Assembly (NCBI GenBank): GCA_016712565.1
Contig: JADJQU010000008.1
Location: forward strand, 166,180-230,179
Source: Planctomycetota bacterium
Lineage (GTDB): Bacteria > Planctomycetota > UBA1135 > GCA-002686595
Direction: 5' to 3'
DNA length: 64,000 nt
Part shown: piece by piece, positions 7,424-16,452 of the stretch
Layout of the letters: the number at the start of each line of letters is the position of its first letter
Numbering within the stretch: the stretch's first letter is position 1
Made by a program: the position numbers and the translations under genes
Notes under the pieces: model-generated
Database searches by the model: none
What the model was told of the DNA's origin: nothing
What the model saw: the letters and a program-made list of their open reading frames with translations, nothing else

Positions 7424-10054
7424 TCAGGGCACGACCGTGATCGCCGCCGGAGTCACCGGCGCACCCTGGAACGAAGTGACGAGGATCGTCGTTTGTCCAA
7501 CGCTCTTCCCCTTCAACGCCGCACCCTCGTTGATGGACACGACCCCGGGATGGGCGGTCGACCAATTCACCAGCGTGGTGACGTTGCGAACGGCGCCATT
7601 GTCGTAGGTGGCGACGGCCCTCAGGCTGAGACGAGTCCCCAGGGCAACCGTGGCCTGGGCGGGAAGCACGTCCACGCGCGTCACGAGAGGCGCGACGCCG
7701 GCGCTGAGCTGAATCGTCCCCCCGGCGGCCTCCGTGCCGGTCACGTTGTGGACGAAGTTCCGGAACTTCAGGTGCTTCAGGCCGCCGGTGTCCAAATTCC
7801 CGTATCCGCTGACCGCGCCGCGGCCGTCAAAGAACTCGTACTCATTCGGCGCATGGCAGTAATCGATGCGGGCGCCTCCCAGGGACACCGGGGCCGCGGA
7901 AAAGGCCAAGAACGAAGTGCCGGGACGGACGGCCACAAAACCGTCCTCGGGAATGGCGTAGGCCACGCCCCCCGCGGTCATCAGCCAGGCCGTCGGACTG
8001 TGGTTCACGTACAACTCGACCCCGTTCGCAAAGACCTGCTTGATCTGGGGATGCCGGAACGAATCACAAGTCTCCGTTTGGAAGAGGATCTCCTCGAACG
8101 TCCGCAGCTGACCTTGGTGCATGTACTGGATCTGCGTCACCGGGCTCTCGAAGTAGAGCGCTTGCAGGGCCTTCGTCAGGTAGTACGACTTGAGCATGCC
8201 CGCGAAGGTCAAGTAATTGCCGACGCCGTTGTAAGGACCGTTGCACTCGAAGTGCGCCATCTTCGAGTAGGTCAGAACATAGGCCCGGTACTTGTCGAGC
8301 GCGGCCTCCGTCAGGGGCAGGAGCGGCAAGCCCGTGCTCATGTCGACGATTCCCGGACCGTCCGAGCGGCCGAAGAACCGGTCGGGAAACCCGTTGCCGT
8401 GGTTGGCCTGGATGCGCGACATCACTCGCACCTCGTACTCGGGAATCACGGGCCAGTTGGTGGGCGCGCTGGGATCACCAGCAGGGTAGTTGTAGCCGCC
8501 GTTGATCCCCGATCCCGTGTTGATGGCGCGCTGAACGCTGTCGCAGTAGCCGGCCCAAAGCCACTCGCGGCTCGACACATCGGTGCCGATGGACCCTTCG
8601 CCGGCCATGGGGCCCGCGTAAGTGTCCGCCATGGCCCCGAGCCAACGCTGCTGATCGCGGATCCCCTGGCGCAGCGTGCGTGCCCAACTCAGGCCCGCCG
8701 TCTGGTCGAGGTGATCGCCATCGGCTCCCCCATTGGGGCTTGCGTAGGTCTGAATGTCCACATACCCCATGTTCACGCCGTAGTTGCTTTCCAACAGCTG
8801 GGCCTCGCGCGCGGCATGTCGGCCCGCGGCCGTCACGGAAAGCAGGGGCAGGTTGCTCAAGATCGCGAGCTTCCAGCCGCCGTTGGCCTTGCGGGCGATC
8901 TGCGTGGCGTCATACACCCCGGCCGGTGCGGTGATGGGCATCGCCGCGAACGACGTGTTGGCGCCCAGCAGATAGCCCTTGGCGACCCCGGCCTGGATCG
9001 CCGTGGTGAACAGCGCCGGGTCCTTCGCGGGATACCAGTCCGGTCCGAAGTTCTCCCCGATCCAGTCCGGTGCCGAGTTCGACCAGCGGAAGTAATAGCC
9101 GGCGAGGTCATCGAGGCCCCAGGACTCGAACAGGTCCCAGAGGGCGGGGTAGTCATCCCAGACCGAATTGGGGAAATCGACCATCACGCGGCCGGTCAGC
9201 AGATCTCGATAGGGCGATCCAGGCCAGTTGGGCGTGACCAGCACGTCCTTGATCGAACTCGAGATCGTCAGGTTGAGCGTGTCGTCCAGAGAGCCGCAGA
9301 CCTTCCCGTCGCTTTGTCGGTTGTAGAGATTGAAGGTCTCGAAGCCGTACCGGACGCTGCTCATGCCCGCTTGGAGCGTGTCCCGCAGCAAGTTCGCCCC
9401 GGCGGCGTTGCTGTTCACCAGGTCGAGCATGTTGCCCAGGAAGTAGTGGGCCTGTCCCTTGCGAAAGAGCACGACCGGCGTGCCAAGGGCACCCTGAATG
9501 GTCAAGTACTTCGGCTCTTCCGTGCCCTGCGTGGGCCCCACGTAGAGACCAGCCCAGTTCTTCAGATGGGCCGTGCCGCCGTCGAGGTCCTGGACTCGGA
9601 TGCGCAAGTTCTTGCCGGTCAGCCTGTAGGTCGTCCGCATGTGGTGGACGCCTTCATAGTTGAGGGTGTAGTCGAGGAAGACCGCCTCCGCGCTGGCGCT
9701 GACGCCGGTGAGACTCGTGTACGGCGCAAGCTGCGCGGGGAAAAGGCACTGTCCCGCGTTGTTTCGGAAGCACACGCCGCCGTCGCGAATCGGCCAGCAG
9801 TCGCTGGTGGCCTCATAGATGCGAATCGCACCCCTGGCCACGCTCGCATCCGTGGTGTCCAGCCGATAGGAGATCGTCTCGTCCCCCACGAAGGTCAGCA
9901 GGTACACGCCGGCGGCCTGCGTCACCGTCACCACGCCGGGCGAGGTGGCCCCGGTGTGGATCAGCTGATTCCGTGTGGCCTGCCCATGGACACTCCGCGT
10001 CCCTGCGCCGAGAAGAAGCAGCGTGAGCGAACACGTCAGAAACGCTTTGAGCAT
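7424..10054 (-). CDS. Large secreted protein, glycosidase-like fold suspected, C-terminal Ig-like (BIG2) domain
   Basis: An 876-residue exported protein. The start at 10054 begins a clean signal peptide (MLKAFLTCSLTLLLLGAG, cleavage near VHGQA) and is preceded by a GGGGGA ribosome-binding site about 7 nt upstream. The frame stays open upstream without signal-like sequence. The N-terminal ~300 residues look beta-rich (SYRLDTTDASVARGAIRIYE). The centre has alternating helix-strand segments with many aromatic and acidic residues (YYFRWSNSAPDWIGENFG, YVDIQTYASPNGGADGDHLD), reminiscent of a TIM-barrel glycoside hydrolase. The last ~85 residues (VTRVDVLPAQATVALGTRL onward) fit a bacterial Ig-like group 2 domain. 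The enzymatic assignment is inference only. Confidence 0.7.
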   Translation of the reverse strand: MLKAFLTCSLTLLLLGAGTRSVHGQATRNQLIHTGATSPGVVTVTQAAGVYLLTFVGDETISYRLDTTDASVARGAIRIYEATSDCWPIRDGGVCFRNNAGQCLFPAQLAPYTSLTGVSASAEAVFLDYTLNYEGVHHMRTTYRLTGKNLRIRVQDLDGGTAHLKNWAGLYVGPTQGTEEPKYLTIQGALGTPVVLFRKGQAHYFLGNMLDLVNSNAAGANLLRDTLQAGMSSVRYGFETFNLYNRQSDGKVCGSLDDTLNLTISSSIKDVLVTPNWPGSPYRDLLTGRVMVDFPNSVWDDYPALWDLFESWGLDDLAGYYFRWSNSAPDWIGENFGPDWYPAKDPALFTTAIQAGVAKGYLLGANTSFAAMPITAPAGVYDATQIARKANGGWKLAILSNLPLLSVTAAGRHAAREAQLLESNYGVNMGYVDIQTYASPNGGADGDHLDQTAGLSWARTLRQGIRDQQRWLGAMADTYAGPMAGEGSIGTDVSSREWLWAGYCDSVQRAINTGSGINGGYNYPAGDPSAPTNWPVIPEYEVRVMSRIQANHGNGFPDRFFGRSDGPGIVDMSTGLPLLPLTEAALDKYRAYVLTYSKMAHFECNGPYNGVGNYLTFAGMLKSYYLTKALQALYFESPVTQIQYMHQGQLRTFEEILFQTETCDSFRHPQIKQVFANGVELYVNHSPTAWLMTAGGVAYAIPEDGFVAVRPGTSFLAFSAAPVSLGGARIDYCHAPNEYEFFDGRGAVSGYGNLDTGGLKHLKFRNFVHNVTGTEAAGGTIQLSAGVAPLVTRVDVLPAQATVALGTRLSLRAVATYDNGAVRNVTTLVNWSTAHPGVVSINEGAALKGKSVGQTTILVTSFQGAPVTPAAITVVP

Positions 10055-10378
10055 TGGAAATCCCCCAGGATCCATTGGCGTGGCCCACACGCGCGAGTCG
10101 GAGAAATCCGACGAAGAAATTGCGCCGGGGCCACAGGGCATCGCGCTCCCAGCCCGGTCCAGCGGGATCTCCCGCCGGCGAACGCCACGCCCTCCCAGGG
10201 TGCCGCTCCGCGCCCCGCTGAGCCTGTAACTCAGCGGGTCGGACATCCAAGCCCCGAATTCGACGGCCCAGGACGCCCAAATCCGAGAGGGTGGGCGGTC
10301 GGCATCCGCCCCGAAGTGCGAGCCGGTGGCGCCACCCGGGGGCGCCCCTGGTTCCAGACCGTGCTTCGAGGTGCGGCC
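10055..10378. other. Intergenic region between the SGNH hydrolase and the large secreted protein
   Basis: I find no convincing gene in these 324 nt. The region holds the promoter and ribosome-binding site of the large secreted protein, reading left, and a hairpin at 10214-10238. The rest is high-GC sequence without recognisable motifs. Confidence 0.4.
10214..10238. terminator. Hairpin, possible terminator of the SGNH hydrolase transcript
   Basis: A perfect 9-bp inverted repeat, CCCGCTGAG and CTCAGCGGG, with a 7-nt loop. It lies 140 nt downstream of the SGNH gene stop (minus strand) and upstream of the next minus-strand gene. No T-run follows on either strand, so termination is only a possibility. 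Confidence 0.35.
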
Positions 10379-11182
10379 CTAGTTCGACCTGTTGGCGTGA
10401 GCGCACTCGCGCAGGCGGCGCGCAAGTTCAGCTTCCACCCCGTCTCGCCGCAGTTCCAGTTCCAGAGCGCCTCGGCCGGTGAGGGTCTCGTACAGGACGC
10501 AGCCCGCCAGATAGGTTCCCGCGGGCGACGGGTGGCTGCCGTCCGCATCGAAGAGCGGCGGCGGCGGCTTCCGGTCGATCAGCGAGCCCCAGGCGTCCCC
10601 GACCCGGGCGATGCGCGCCTTCGAGTTCGCGGCGGCCTTGTCGTAGGCCGCGGAAATCGCAGTCTGCATGCGCTTCGGCGAGCCCTTGGACCAATCTTCC
10701 TTGTATTCGGGCGCCCCCTCGCGACGGGCCCAAGTCTGATAGAGCACGGGCACGGCCCCGGCGTTCTGCACCTCGACGATCAACTTGCGCGCGTGGGTCA
10801 GGAACTCCTCGGTGTTGGCGACCGGTTCCAGGCTCTGTCCCTGGAGCACCACGTGCGTGAATTTGCCCGAGCGGATCTTCTCCAGGGCCCCCGTGCTCTC
10901 CCAGTGCTGCTTCATCGTGGCGCCCCCGGGGGTCACGCTCTCGACCGCGATCTTCGGCGCCCCCGCGTCGGCGGCACCCAGGTCGACCACGAGCTTGGGC
11001 AGGTCGTTGACGTAGCAGTAGCTGTTGCCGACGAACAGGACGCGCAACTCCTTCGCCGAAGCTTCCTGCTTCCCCTCGGGCTTGGGCTTCGGCGACTGGG
11101 CGGCGAATCCCAAGGCCGAAAACAGCGCCAGGCACAGGCCGAGCTTCAGGAAACCGCGCCGCGTGTTCGTCGAAGTGCTCAT
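10379..11182 (-). CDS. Tat-exported SGNH/GDSL-type hydrolase
   Basis: A 267-residue predicted secreted esterase or lipase-like hydrolase. It starts with a twin-arginine signal (TRRGFLKLGLCLALFSALGF), and the ATG at 11182 places this signal at the N-terminus; another in-frame ATG lies 24 nt upstream. The SGNH block I with nucleophile Ser reads LRVLFVGNSYCYVNDL. A VVLQGQSLEPV segment may be the block holding the oxyanion residue. The catalytic Asp/His block reads DADGSHPSPAGTYLAG. The layout resembles DUF4886-type SGNH proteins. The substrate is unknown, possibly acylated polysaccharide. Confidence 0.82.
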   Translation of the reverse strand: MSTSTNTRRGFLKLGLCLALFSALGFAAQSPKPKPEGKQEASAKELRVLFVGNSYCYVNDLPKLVVDLGAADAGAPKIAVESVTPGGATMKQHWESTGALEKIRSGKFTHVVLQGQSLEPVANTEEFLTHARKLIVEVQNAGAVPVLYQTWARREGAPEYKEDWSKGSPKRMQTAISAAYDKAAANSKARIARVGDAWGSLIDRKPPPPLFDADGSHPSPAGTYLAGCVLYETLTGRGALELELRRDGVEAELARRLRECAHANRSN

Positions 11183-11316
11183 CGGTGGGCGGAGAATAGC
11201 ATCCAAGGCACGTCCCGGACTTCAACGCGCGCATCCGGAACGGCGTCGCCCCACTGCTCGTGGCCGGCACGCGGGTCTGGGCCCAGTGCTGGTCCCGGGA
11301 TCCGCAAGGGCCCTTC

Positions 11317-11352
11317 GGCTTGAGCCTGTCGAACGCGATCCGCTTCGGAGTC
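11317..11352. repeat. Copy 1 of a 36-bp imperfect direct repeat flanking the kdp region
   Basis: The core is TCGAACGCGATCCGCTTCGG. It matches 20657-20692 with 31 of 36 positions identical, in the same orientation. Both copies are intergenic and lie on opposite sides of the kdp locus. I recognise no other copy in the window. Confidence 0.5.
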
Positions 11353-11393
11353 CTTCCGCAGACGAGCTGTAGGCCGAAGGAGTCAGGCGCCGT

Positions 11394-12173
11394 TCAGTAG
11401 CGCCAGCTCACTCCCAAGGAGAGCAACGCGTCGGGCGAGTCCTCGTTCAGGCCGAAGTCGCCGGAGAGATCCAACTGGAGGTCCTGGTTGAGCAGGAACG
11501 CCACTCCCGCCCCGGCCAGAGCCTGGTCGTCCGCCAGGTGGAAGCCGGGAAGGTATCCCAGCTCCACGTAGCTGCTCCACCGGGCGGAGAGGGTCTGACC
11601 GTAGAGCACCGCGAAGTTCCCCTGCAGCCCGTCGTCGCCACCCGACGGCGTGCGAACGGCGCCGGCGAGCCCCCGCAGCAGGCGGCCGTGCCCAAGATCC
11701 CAATCGGCGGCCAGGTTCAGGCTGTAGCCGGCCTGATGGGCAGTGAACTCGTCCTCGCCCACGGGCAAGCGCGCGCCGAAGATCAGGGCGGCGCGCGGAA
11801 GGAATCCCCGGGGCTCGAGGAGTGCGGCCTTGGCTCCCAACTCGACGTCGCCCCAGCCCTCGATCGTGGTGTGGGCCTGGTCGTCGCGCACGCTCGTGTA
11901 CAGCGGACTGCCCAGCCGCAATTCGAGGTCGCTGCACAGTCCATAACGCAGCTGGAGCGGAGCATTCCAGGCCGTCGTGTCCGCTCCGTCCCCGCGGGTA
12001 ACGGCCAGATTCGGCGCTCCCAGCTCGGCCTGGAAACGACCGGTGGGAACCAGCCAGGGCGTGTACGTGAGTCCCGGGCGATCGGTGCTGATCGTGTCCT
12101 GGGCGAGCGACAGCGAAGCGAGAGCGCTGAGCGCCCAGGAACAGGCCAGCAGGTGGGCGGGGTGCGACGACAT
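11394..12173 (-). CDS. Outer-membrane beta-barrel, phenol-degradation MetA-like 'transporter' family
   Basis: A 259-residue exported protein with signal peptide MSSHPAHLLACSWALSALASLSLAQD. The mature start STDRPGLTYTPWLVPTGRFQAE is typical of PF13557-type barrels, where DRP is followed by paired amphipathic strands. Alternating strands run to the end (LRYGLCSDLELRLGSP, AALIFGARLPVGEDEF, SYVELGYLPGFHL), and the chain ends in the aromatic residues WRY, as outer-membrane barrels do. Its function in this family is undefined. It is divergent from the kdp operon with about 200 nt between, so the two could share regulation, but nothing proves this. Confidence 0.75.
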   Translation of the reverse strand: MSSHPAHLLACSWALSALASLSLAQDTISTDRPGLTYTPWLVPTGRFQAELGAPNLAVTRGDGADTTAWNAPLQLRYGLCSDLELRLGSPLYTSVRDDQAHTTIEGWGDVELGAKAALLEPRGFLPRAALIFGARLPVGEDEFTAHQAGYSLNLAADWDLGHGRLLRGLAGAVRTPSGGDDGLQGNFAVLYGQTLSARWSSYVELGYLPGFHLADDQALAGAGVAFLLNQDLQLDLSGDFGLNEDSPDALLSLGVSWRY

Positions 12174-12288
12174 GGGGAAGCGGGAGCTTGGGGTTGTGGT
12201 GGAAGCGAACGCGCGACAGGAGTCGCGCCGACAACCTGGGGCCCGCCGAGGCCCGTGACCATCGACCGCGCCGCGTTTTGGCGCTTCC

Positions 12289-12340
12289 CTAGCGCCGAGG
12301 CGCTTCGATTTAGCGACTCCTTAGTGCGAACCGCACCTAG
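12289..12340 (+). promoter_or_regulatory. Possible KdpE operator: phased TAG half-sites
   Basis: Upstream of the first kdp gene, CTAGCG, TTAGCG, TTAGTG and CTAGAG occur with TAG at 12290, 12311, 12322 and 12338. The first three are spaced 21 and 11 nt apart, about two and one helical turns. They sit in an unusually T-rich patch 30-80 nt before the first start codon. A response-regulator site is plausible by position and phasing; no known KdpE consensus is matched. Confidence 0.25.
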
Positions 12341-12370
12341 AGTCGCGGCGAAGCCACCCCGGCAACGGCC

Positions 12371-12499
12371 ATGAACGTCGAAGACCTGATCTACATCGCG
12401 ACCGCACTGGCGTGCTTCGTCCTGTTCGACCGGCTCGTGGCCTGGATCGACCCGCCCGCCTCGCGAGAGAACGCCGCGGACGGAGAGGCGCGGAGGTGA
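12371..12499 (+). CDS. Unknown 42-residue membrane peptide heading the kdp operon
   Basis: The small frame starts MNVEDLIYIATALACFVLFDRLV and ends with a charged tail (ASRENAADGEARR). It has one hydrophobic helix (IYIATALACFVLF) flanked by acidic and basic residues. It lies 4 nt before kdpF and is the first open frame of the kdp run. It is not KdpF, which follows separately. It could be an extra regulatory or structural subunit of the Kdp complex. Support comes from the start, the spacing and the membrane character; there is no homology I can name. Confidence 0.55.
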   Translation: MNVEDLIYIATALACFVLFDRLVAWIDPPASRENAADGEARR

Positions 12500-12503
12500 C
12501 GCC

Positions 12504-12596
12504 GTGGAACCGCTGCATGGAATCGCGCTGGTTTTGACCCTGATGCTCGTCGTGTACCTGTTCGTCGCCCTCTTCGATCCCGAACGGTTCGACTGA
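12504..12596 (+). CDS. kdpF: K+-transporting ATPase subunit KdpF
   Basis: A 30-residue single-helix peptide (VEPLHGIALVLTLMLVVYL...FDPERFD). The pattern of about 20 hydrophobic residues followed by xLFxPERF is the KdpF signature, and it sits directly before kdpA as usual. The start is GTG at 12504. KdpF stabilises the KdpABC complex in the membrane. Its small size makes it easy to miss. Confidence 0.85.
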   Translation: MEPLHGIALVLTLMLVVYLFVALFDPERFD

Positions 12597-12613
12597 CCTC
12601 CACCGGAACTCCC

Positions 12614-14347
12614 ATGGGCTGGCTCCAGAGTCTCGTCTACGTGGTCGCTCTCACGGCGCTGGCGGTGCCGCTCGGCGAGTTCATGGCGCGCGTCTACCTG
12701 GGCCGAGCCACGACCCTCGCCCGGGTTCTCGGACCGCTGGAGCGGCTGACCTACCGCGCGGCCGGGGTGCGGGAGGAGGACGAGATGGGCTGGAAACGCT
12801 ACGGGCGCTCGGTGCTCGTCTTCAGCGTCGTGGGGTTTCTGTTCGTCTTCCTCCTGCAACGCCTGCAGCCCCTGCTGCCGCTCAATCCCGCGGCCCAGAC
12901 GGCGGTCTCACCCGACTCCTCCTTCAACACGGCCGTCAGCTTCGTGACCAACACGAATTGGCAGGGCTACAGCGGCGAGCAGACCCTGAGCCACTTGACC
13001 CAGACGCTCGCGCTCGGCGTGCAGAACTTCGTGTCGGCGGCCACGGGCATGGCGATCCTGGTGGCGTTGATCCGCGGTTTCACGCGGCGCACGAGTCACG
13101 CGCTGGGCAACTTCTGGATCGACCTGACGCGCTCGACCTTGTACATCCTGCTGCCCCTGAGCGCGGTCCTGGCGCTGATCCTCGTCTCGCAGGGCGTGGT
13201 GCAGAACTTCGACCCGCCGGCGGCGGTCGAGCTGACGGATCCGCTGCAGACGCCCGAGGCCGCCGCCGTGACGCAGCAGTTCCTTTCGCAGGGCCCCGCG
13301 GCCTCCCAGGTGGCAATCAAGCAGCTGGGAACGAACGGCGGCGGGTTCTTCAATGCGAACTCGGCCCATCCCTTCGAGAACCCCACCCCGTTGTCCAATT
13401 TCCTCGAGGCCCTGGGGATCCTGCTGATCCCGGCCGGCCTGTGCTTCACGTTCGGAGCCATGGTGGGGGACCGTCGCCAGGGTGTCTCGCTGTTCGCCGC
13501 GATGCTCCTGATCCTGGTGCCGGCGATGGGGGCCGTCCACGCCGCCGAGCAGGCGGGGACTCCGGCCCTGGCCGCGGCGGGTCTGGATCTCTCGGGCTCC
13601 GACGACCAGCCCGGCGGGAACATGGAGGGCAAGGAGCTGCGATTCGGCATCGCAGGATCGGCCCTGTGGGCGGTGGCCACCACCGCAGCCTCGAACGGCT
13701 CGGTGAATTCCATGCACGACTCCTACACGCCGCTGGGAGGCCTCGTGCCGCTGCTCCTGATGCAGCTCGGCGAGGTGGTCTTCGGCGGCGTGGGCAGCGG
13801 CCTCTATGGGATGCTCATGTTCGTGATCGTGGCCGTGTTCATCGCCGGCCTGATGGTCGGCCGCACGCCCGAGTACCTGGGCAAGAAGATCGGCGCGTTC
13901 GAGATGAAGATGGCCTCGCTGGCGATTCTCGGGCCGTGCTTCGCCGCGCTGCTCGGCACCGCGATCGCGGTGGCCTTCGACTCGGGCAGGATCGGCGTGG
14001 CCAACCCGGGGGCCCACGGATTCAGCGAAATCCTCTACGCCTTCAGTTCGGCGGGCAACAACAACGGCAGCGCCTTCGCGGGCCTGTCGGCGAACACGCC
14101 CTTCTACAACACGGCCCTGGGCCTCGCCATGCTCGTCGGCCGCTTCCTGCCTGCCCTGGCGGCCCTGGCGATCGCCGGATCCCTGGCGGCCAAGAGGTCG
14201 GTCCCGGCGGGGGCCGGGACGCTCGCCACCCATGACGGGCTGTTCGTGCTGCTGCTCGTGGGCGTGGTGCTGCTCGTCGGAGCTCTGACCTTCGTGCCCG
14301 CCCTGGCCCTGGGGCCGATCGTCGAGCATCTAGGGGCCGCGCACTGA
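12614..14347 (+). CDS. kdpA: K+-transporting ATPase subunit A (potassium-selective channel-like subunit)
   Basis: A 577-residue multi-pass protein that forms the K+ selectivity and translocation path of the Kdp pump. The repeated pore-loop signatures are visible: SFVTNTNWQGYSGEQTLS, IKQLGTNGGGFFNANSAHPF and EILYAFSSAGNNNGSAFAG. It ends VPALALGPIVEHLGAAH, and the length is normal (about 560-600). It is followed after 6 nt by kdpB. Expression is expected to depend on KdpDE under potassium limitation. Confidence 0.97.
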   Translation: MGWLQSLVYVVALTALAVPLGEFMARVYLGRATTLARVLGPLERLTYRAAGVREEDEMGWKRYGRSVLVFSVVGFLFVFLLQRLQPLLPLNPAAQTAVSPDSSFNTAVSFVTNTNWQGYSGEQTLSHLTQTLALGVQNFVSAATGMAILVALIRGFTRRTSHALGNFWIDLTRSTLYILLPLSAVLALILVSQGVVQNFDPPAAVELTDPLQTPEAAAVTQQFLSQGPAASQVAIKQLGTNGGGFFNANSAHPFENPTPLSNFLEALGILLIPAGLCFTFGAMVGDRRQGVSLFAAMLLILVPAMGAVHAAEQAGTPALAAAGLDLSGSDDQPGGNMEGKELRFGIAGSALWAVATTAASNGSVNSMHDSYTPLGGLVPLLLMQLGEVVFGGVGSGLYGMLMFVIVAVFIAGLMVGRTPEYLGKKIGAFEMKMASLAILGPCFAALLGTAIAVAFDSGRIGVANPGAHGFSEILYAFSSAGNNNGSAFAGLSANTPFYNTALGLAMLVGRFLPALAALAIAGSLAAKRSVPAGAGTLATHDGLFVLLLVGVVLLVGALTFVPALALGPIVEHLGAAH

Positions 14348-14353
14348 CCCCCA

Positions 14354-16441
14354 ATGTCGGGTATCGCCATGGCCAGCCACGAAACGAAGCCGCTGTTCGA
14401 CCGGGAGATCACGCGCCGGGCCGTCGTCGACGCGGTCCTCAAGCTCGATCCTCGGCGCCAGATCCGGAACCCGGTCATGTTCGTGGTGTGGGTCGGCGCC
14501 GTGTTCACCACGGCGCTGGTGGTCAGGGCCGCGGCAGGACACGGCACGGAGCGCTGGACCTTCGTGTTGGCGATCGCGCTGTGGCTGTGGGTCACGCTGC
14601 TGTTCGCGAACTTCGCCGAGGCCCTGGCGGAGGGCCGCGGCAAGGCCCAGGCCGAGACCCTGCGCAAGACCCGTCGGGACGTGGTCGCCAAGCGAATTTC
14701 GCGCGTGGACGCCCGCGCGGAGCGTGAGAGCGTGCCGGCCACGGCCCTGCGCAAGGGCGAGCTGGTCCTGGTGGAGGCCGGCGACGTGATTCCCTGCGAC
14801 GGCGACGTGGTCGACGGTGTCGCCACGGTCGACGAGAGCGCCATCACGGGCGAGAGCGCGCCGGTGATTCGCGAGAGCGGCGGAGACCGCAGCTCGGTGA
14901 CGGGCGGCACGCGGGTGCTCTCCGACTGGCTCGTGGTGCGCGTGGTCGCCAATCCGGGCGAGACGTTCCTGGACCGCATGATCGCCCTGGTGGAGGGCGC
15001 CAGGCGCGGCAAGACGCCCAATGAAATCGCCCTGAGCATCCTGCTGGCCGGTTTGACCCTGGTCTTCCTGCTGGCCACGGCCACGCTGCTGCCCTTCTCG
15101 GCCTACGCCGCCTTCGCCAACGGCCGGGGCGAAGCCGTCAGCGTCACCGTGCTCGTGGCCCTGCTCGTGTGCCTGATTCCCACGACCATCGGCGGCCTCC
15201 TCTCCGCCATCGGCATCGCCGGCATGGACCGCATGATCCAGGCCAACGTGATCGCCAATTCCGGTCGCGCCGTCGAGGCGGCCGGCGACGTGGACGTGCT
15301 GCTGCTGGACAAGACCGGAACGATCACCTTGGGCAATCGCCAGGCCACGGAGTTCATCCCGGCCAAGGGGGTCAGCCTCGAAGCCCTCGTGGACGCGGCG
15401 CAGCTGGCTTCACTGGCCGATGAAACCCCCGAGGGGCGCAGCATCGTGGTGCTCGCCAAGGAACGCCACGGCCTGCGGGAGCGCAGGATCCAGGAGATGC
15501 ACGCGACCTTCGTCCCGTTCTCCGCGCAGACACGCATGAGCGGCGTCAACGTGGACGGCCGCGAGGTTCGCAAGGGGGCCTACGATGCCATCGCGGACTT
15601 CGTGGCCTGGAATGGAGGCTCCTTCACTCCCGACCTGCGCGTCCACGTGGAGGCCATCGCCAAGGACGGGGCGACGCCGCTGGTGGTGGCCGAGGGCCCC
15701 TGCGCCCTGGGCGTGATCCGCCTGAAGGACGTGGTCAAGGGCGGCATCCGGGAGCGCTTCGGCGAGCTGCGCCGCATGGGCATCAAGACCGTGATGATCA
15801 CCGGGGACAACCCCATGACCGCGGCGGCGATCGCGGCCGAAGCCGGCGTGGACGACTTCCTGGCCCAGGCGACCCCCGAGGCCAAGCTCGCCCTGATCCG
15901 CGAGTACCAGTCGAAGGGGCACCTGGTCGCCATGGCGGGCGACGGAACGAACGACGCGCCCGCCCTGGCCCAGGCGGACGTGGCCGTGGCCATGAACAGC
16001 GGCACGCAGGCAGCCAAGGAGGCCGGCAACCTCGTCGACCTGGACTCCAATCCGACGAAGCTGATCGAGATCGTCGAGATCGGCAAGCAGATGCTGATGA
16101 CCCGCGGCTCACTGACGACCTTCAGCATCGCCAACGACGTGGCCAAGTACTTCGCCATCCTCCCGGCGGCCTTCGCGCTCACCTACCCCGAACTCGGCGC
16201 CCTGGATGTGATGGGCCTCGCCAGCCCCAACTCGGCGATCCTCTCCGCCGTGATCTTCAACGCGCTGATCATCGTGCTGCTGGTCCCGCTCGCCCTGCGC
16301 GGCGTCAAGTACCGTCCCATCGGGGCCGCGGCCCTGCTGCGGCGCAACCTGTGCGTCTACGGTCTGGGGGGGCTCTGCGTCCCGTTCGTGGGCATCAAGG
16401 CGATCGACCTGGCCCTCTCGGCCGTCGGTCTCGTTCCCTGA
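14354..16441 (+). CDS. kdpB: K+-transporting ATPase subunit B (P-type ATPase)
   Basis: Catalytic P-type ATPase subunit of 695 residues. It has the phosphorylation motif DKTGTITLGN (aspartate near residue 318), the TGES actuator-domain motif (AITGESAPVIRE), and the hinge motif MAGDGTNDAPALAQADVAVAM. The membrane segments typical of KdpB are present, including the C-terminal block SPNSAILSAVIFNALIIVLL. The start at 14354 gives a short leader (MSGIAMASHETKPLFDRE); the internal ATG at 14369 is an alternative. It drives K+ uptake together with KdpA, KdpC and KdpF. Confidence 0.97.
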   Translation: MSGIAMASHETKPLFDREITRRAVVDAVLKLDPRRQIRNPVMFVVWVGAVFTTALVVRAAAGHGTERWTFVLAIALWLWVTLLFANFAEALAEGRGKAQAETLRKTRRDVVAKRISRVDARAERESVPATALRKGELVLVEAGDVIPCDGDVVDGVATVDESAITGESAPVIRESGGDRSSVTGGTRVLSDWLVVRVVANPGETFLDRMIALVEGARRGKTPNEIALSILLAGLTLVFLLATATLLPFSAYAAFANGRGEAVSVTVLVALLVCLIPTTIGGLLSAIGIAGMDRMIQANVIANSGRAVEAAGDVDVLLLDKTGTITLGNRQATEFIPAKGVSLEALVDAAQLASLADETPEGRSIVVLAKERHGLRERRIQEMHATFVPFSAQTRMSGVNVDGREVRKGAYDAIADFVAWNGGSFTPDLRVHVEAIAKDGATPLVVAEGPCALGVIRLKDVVKGGIRERFGELRRMGIKTVMITGDNPMTAAAIAAEAGVDDFLAQATPEAKLALIREYQSKGHLVAMAGDGTNDAPALAQADVAVAMNSGTQAAKEAGNLVDLDSNPTKLIEIVEIGKQMLMTRGSLTTFSIANDVAKYFAILPAAFALTYPELGALDVMGLASPNSAILSAVIFNALIIVLLVPLALRGVKYRPIGAAALLRRNLCVYGLGGLCVPFVGIKAIDLALSAVGLVP

Positions 16442-16452
16442 GGAGTCCTTCC

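Noticed and set aside
7493..11323. A 1276-codon plus-strand frame opposite the secreted protein and SGNH genes
   Set aside because: It is antisense to two genes with signal peptides and recognisable motifs, is rich in Arg, Gly, His and Pro, and shows no domain. It is a high-GC shadow.
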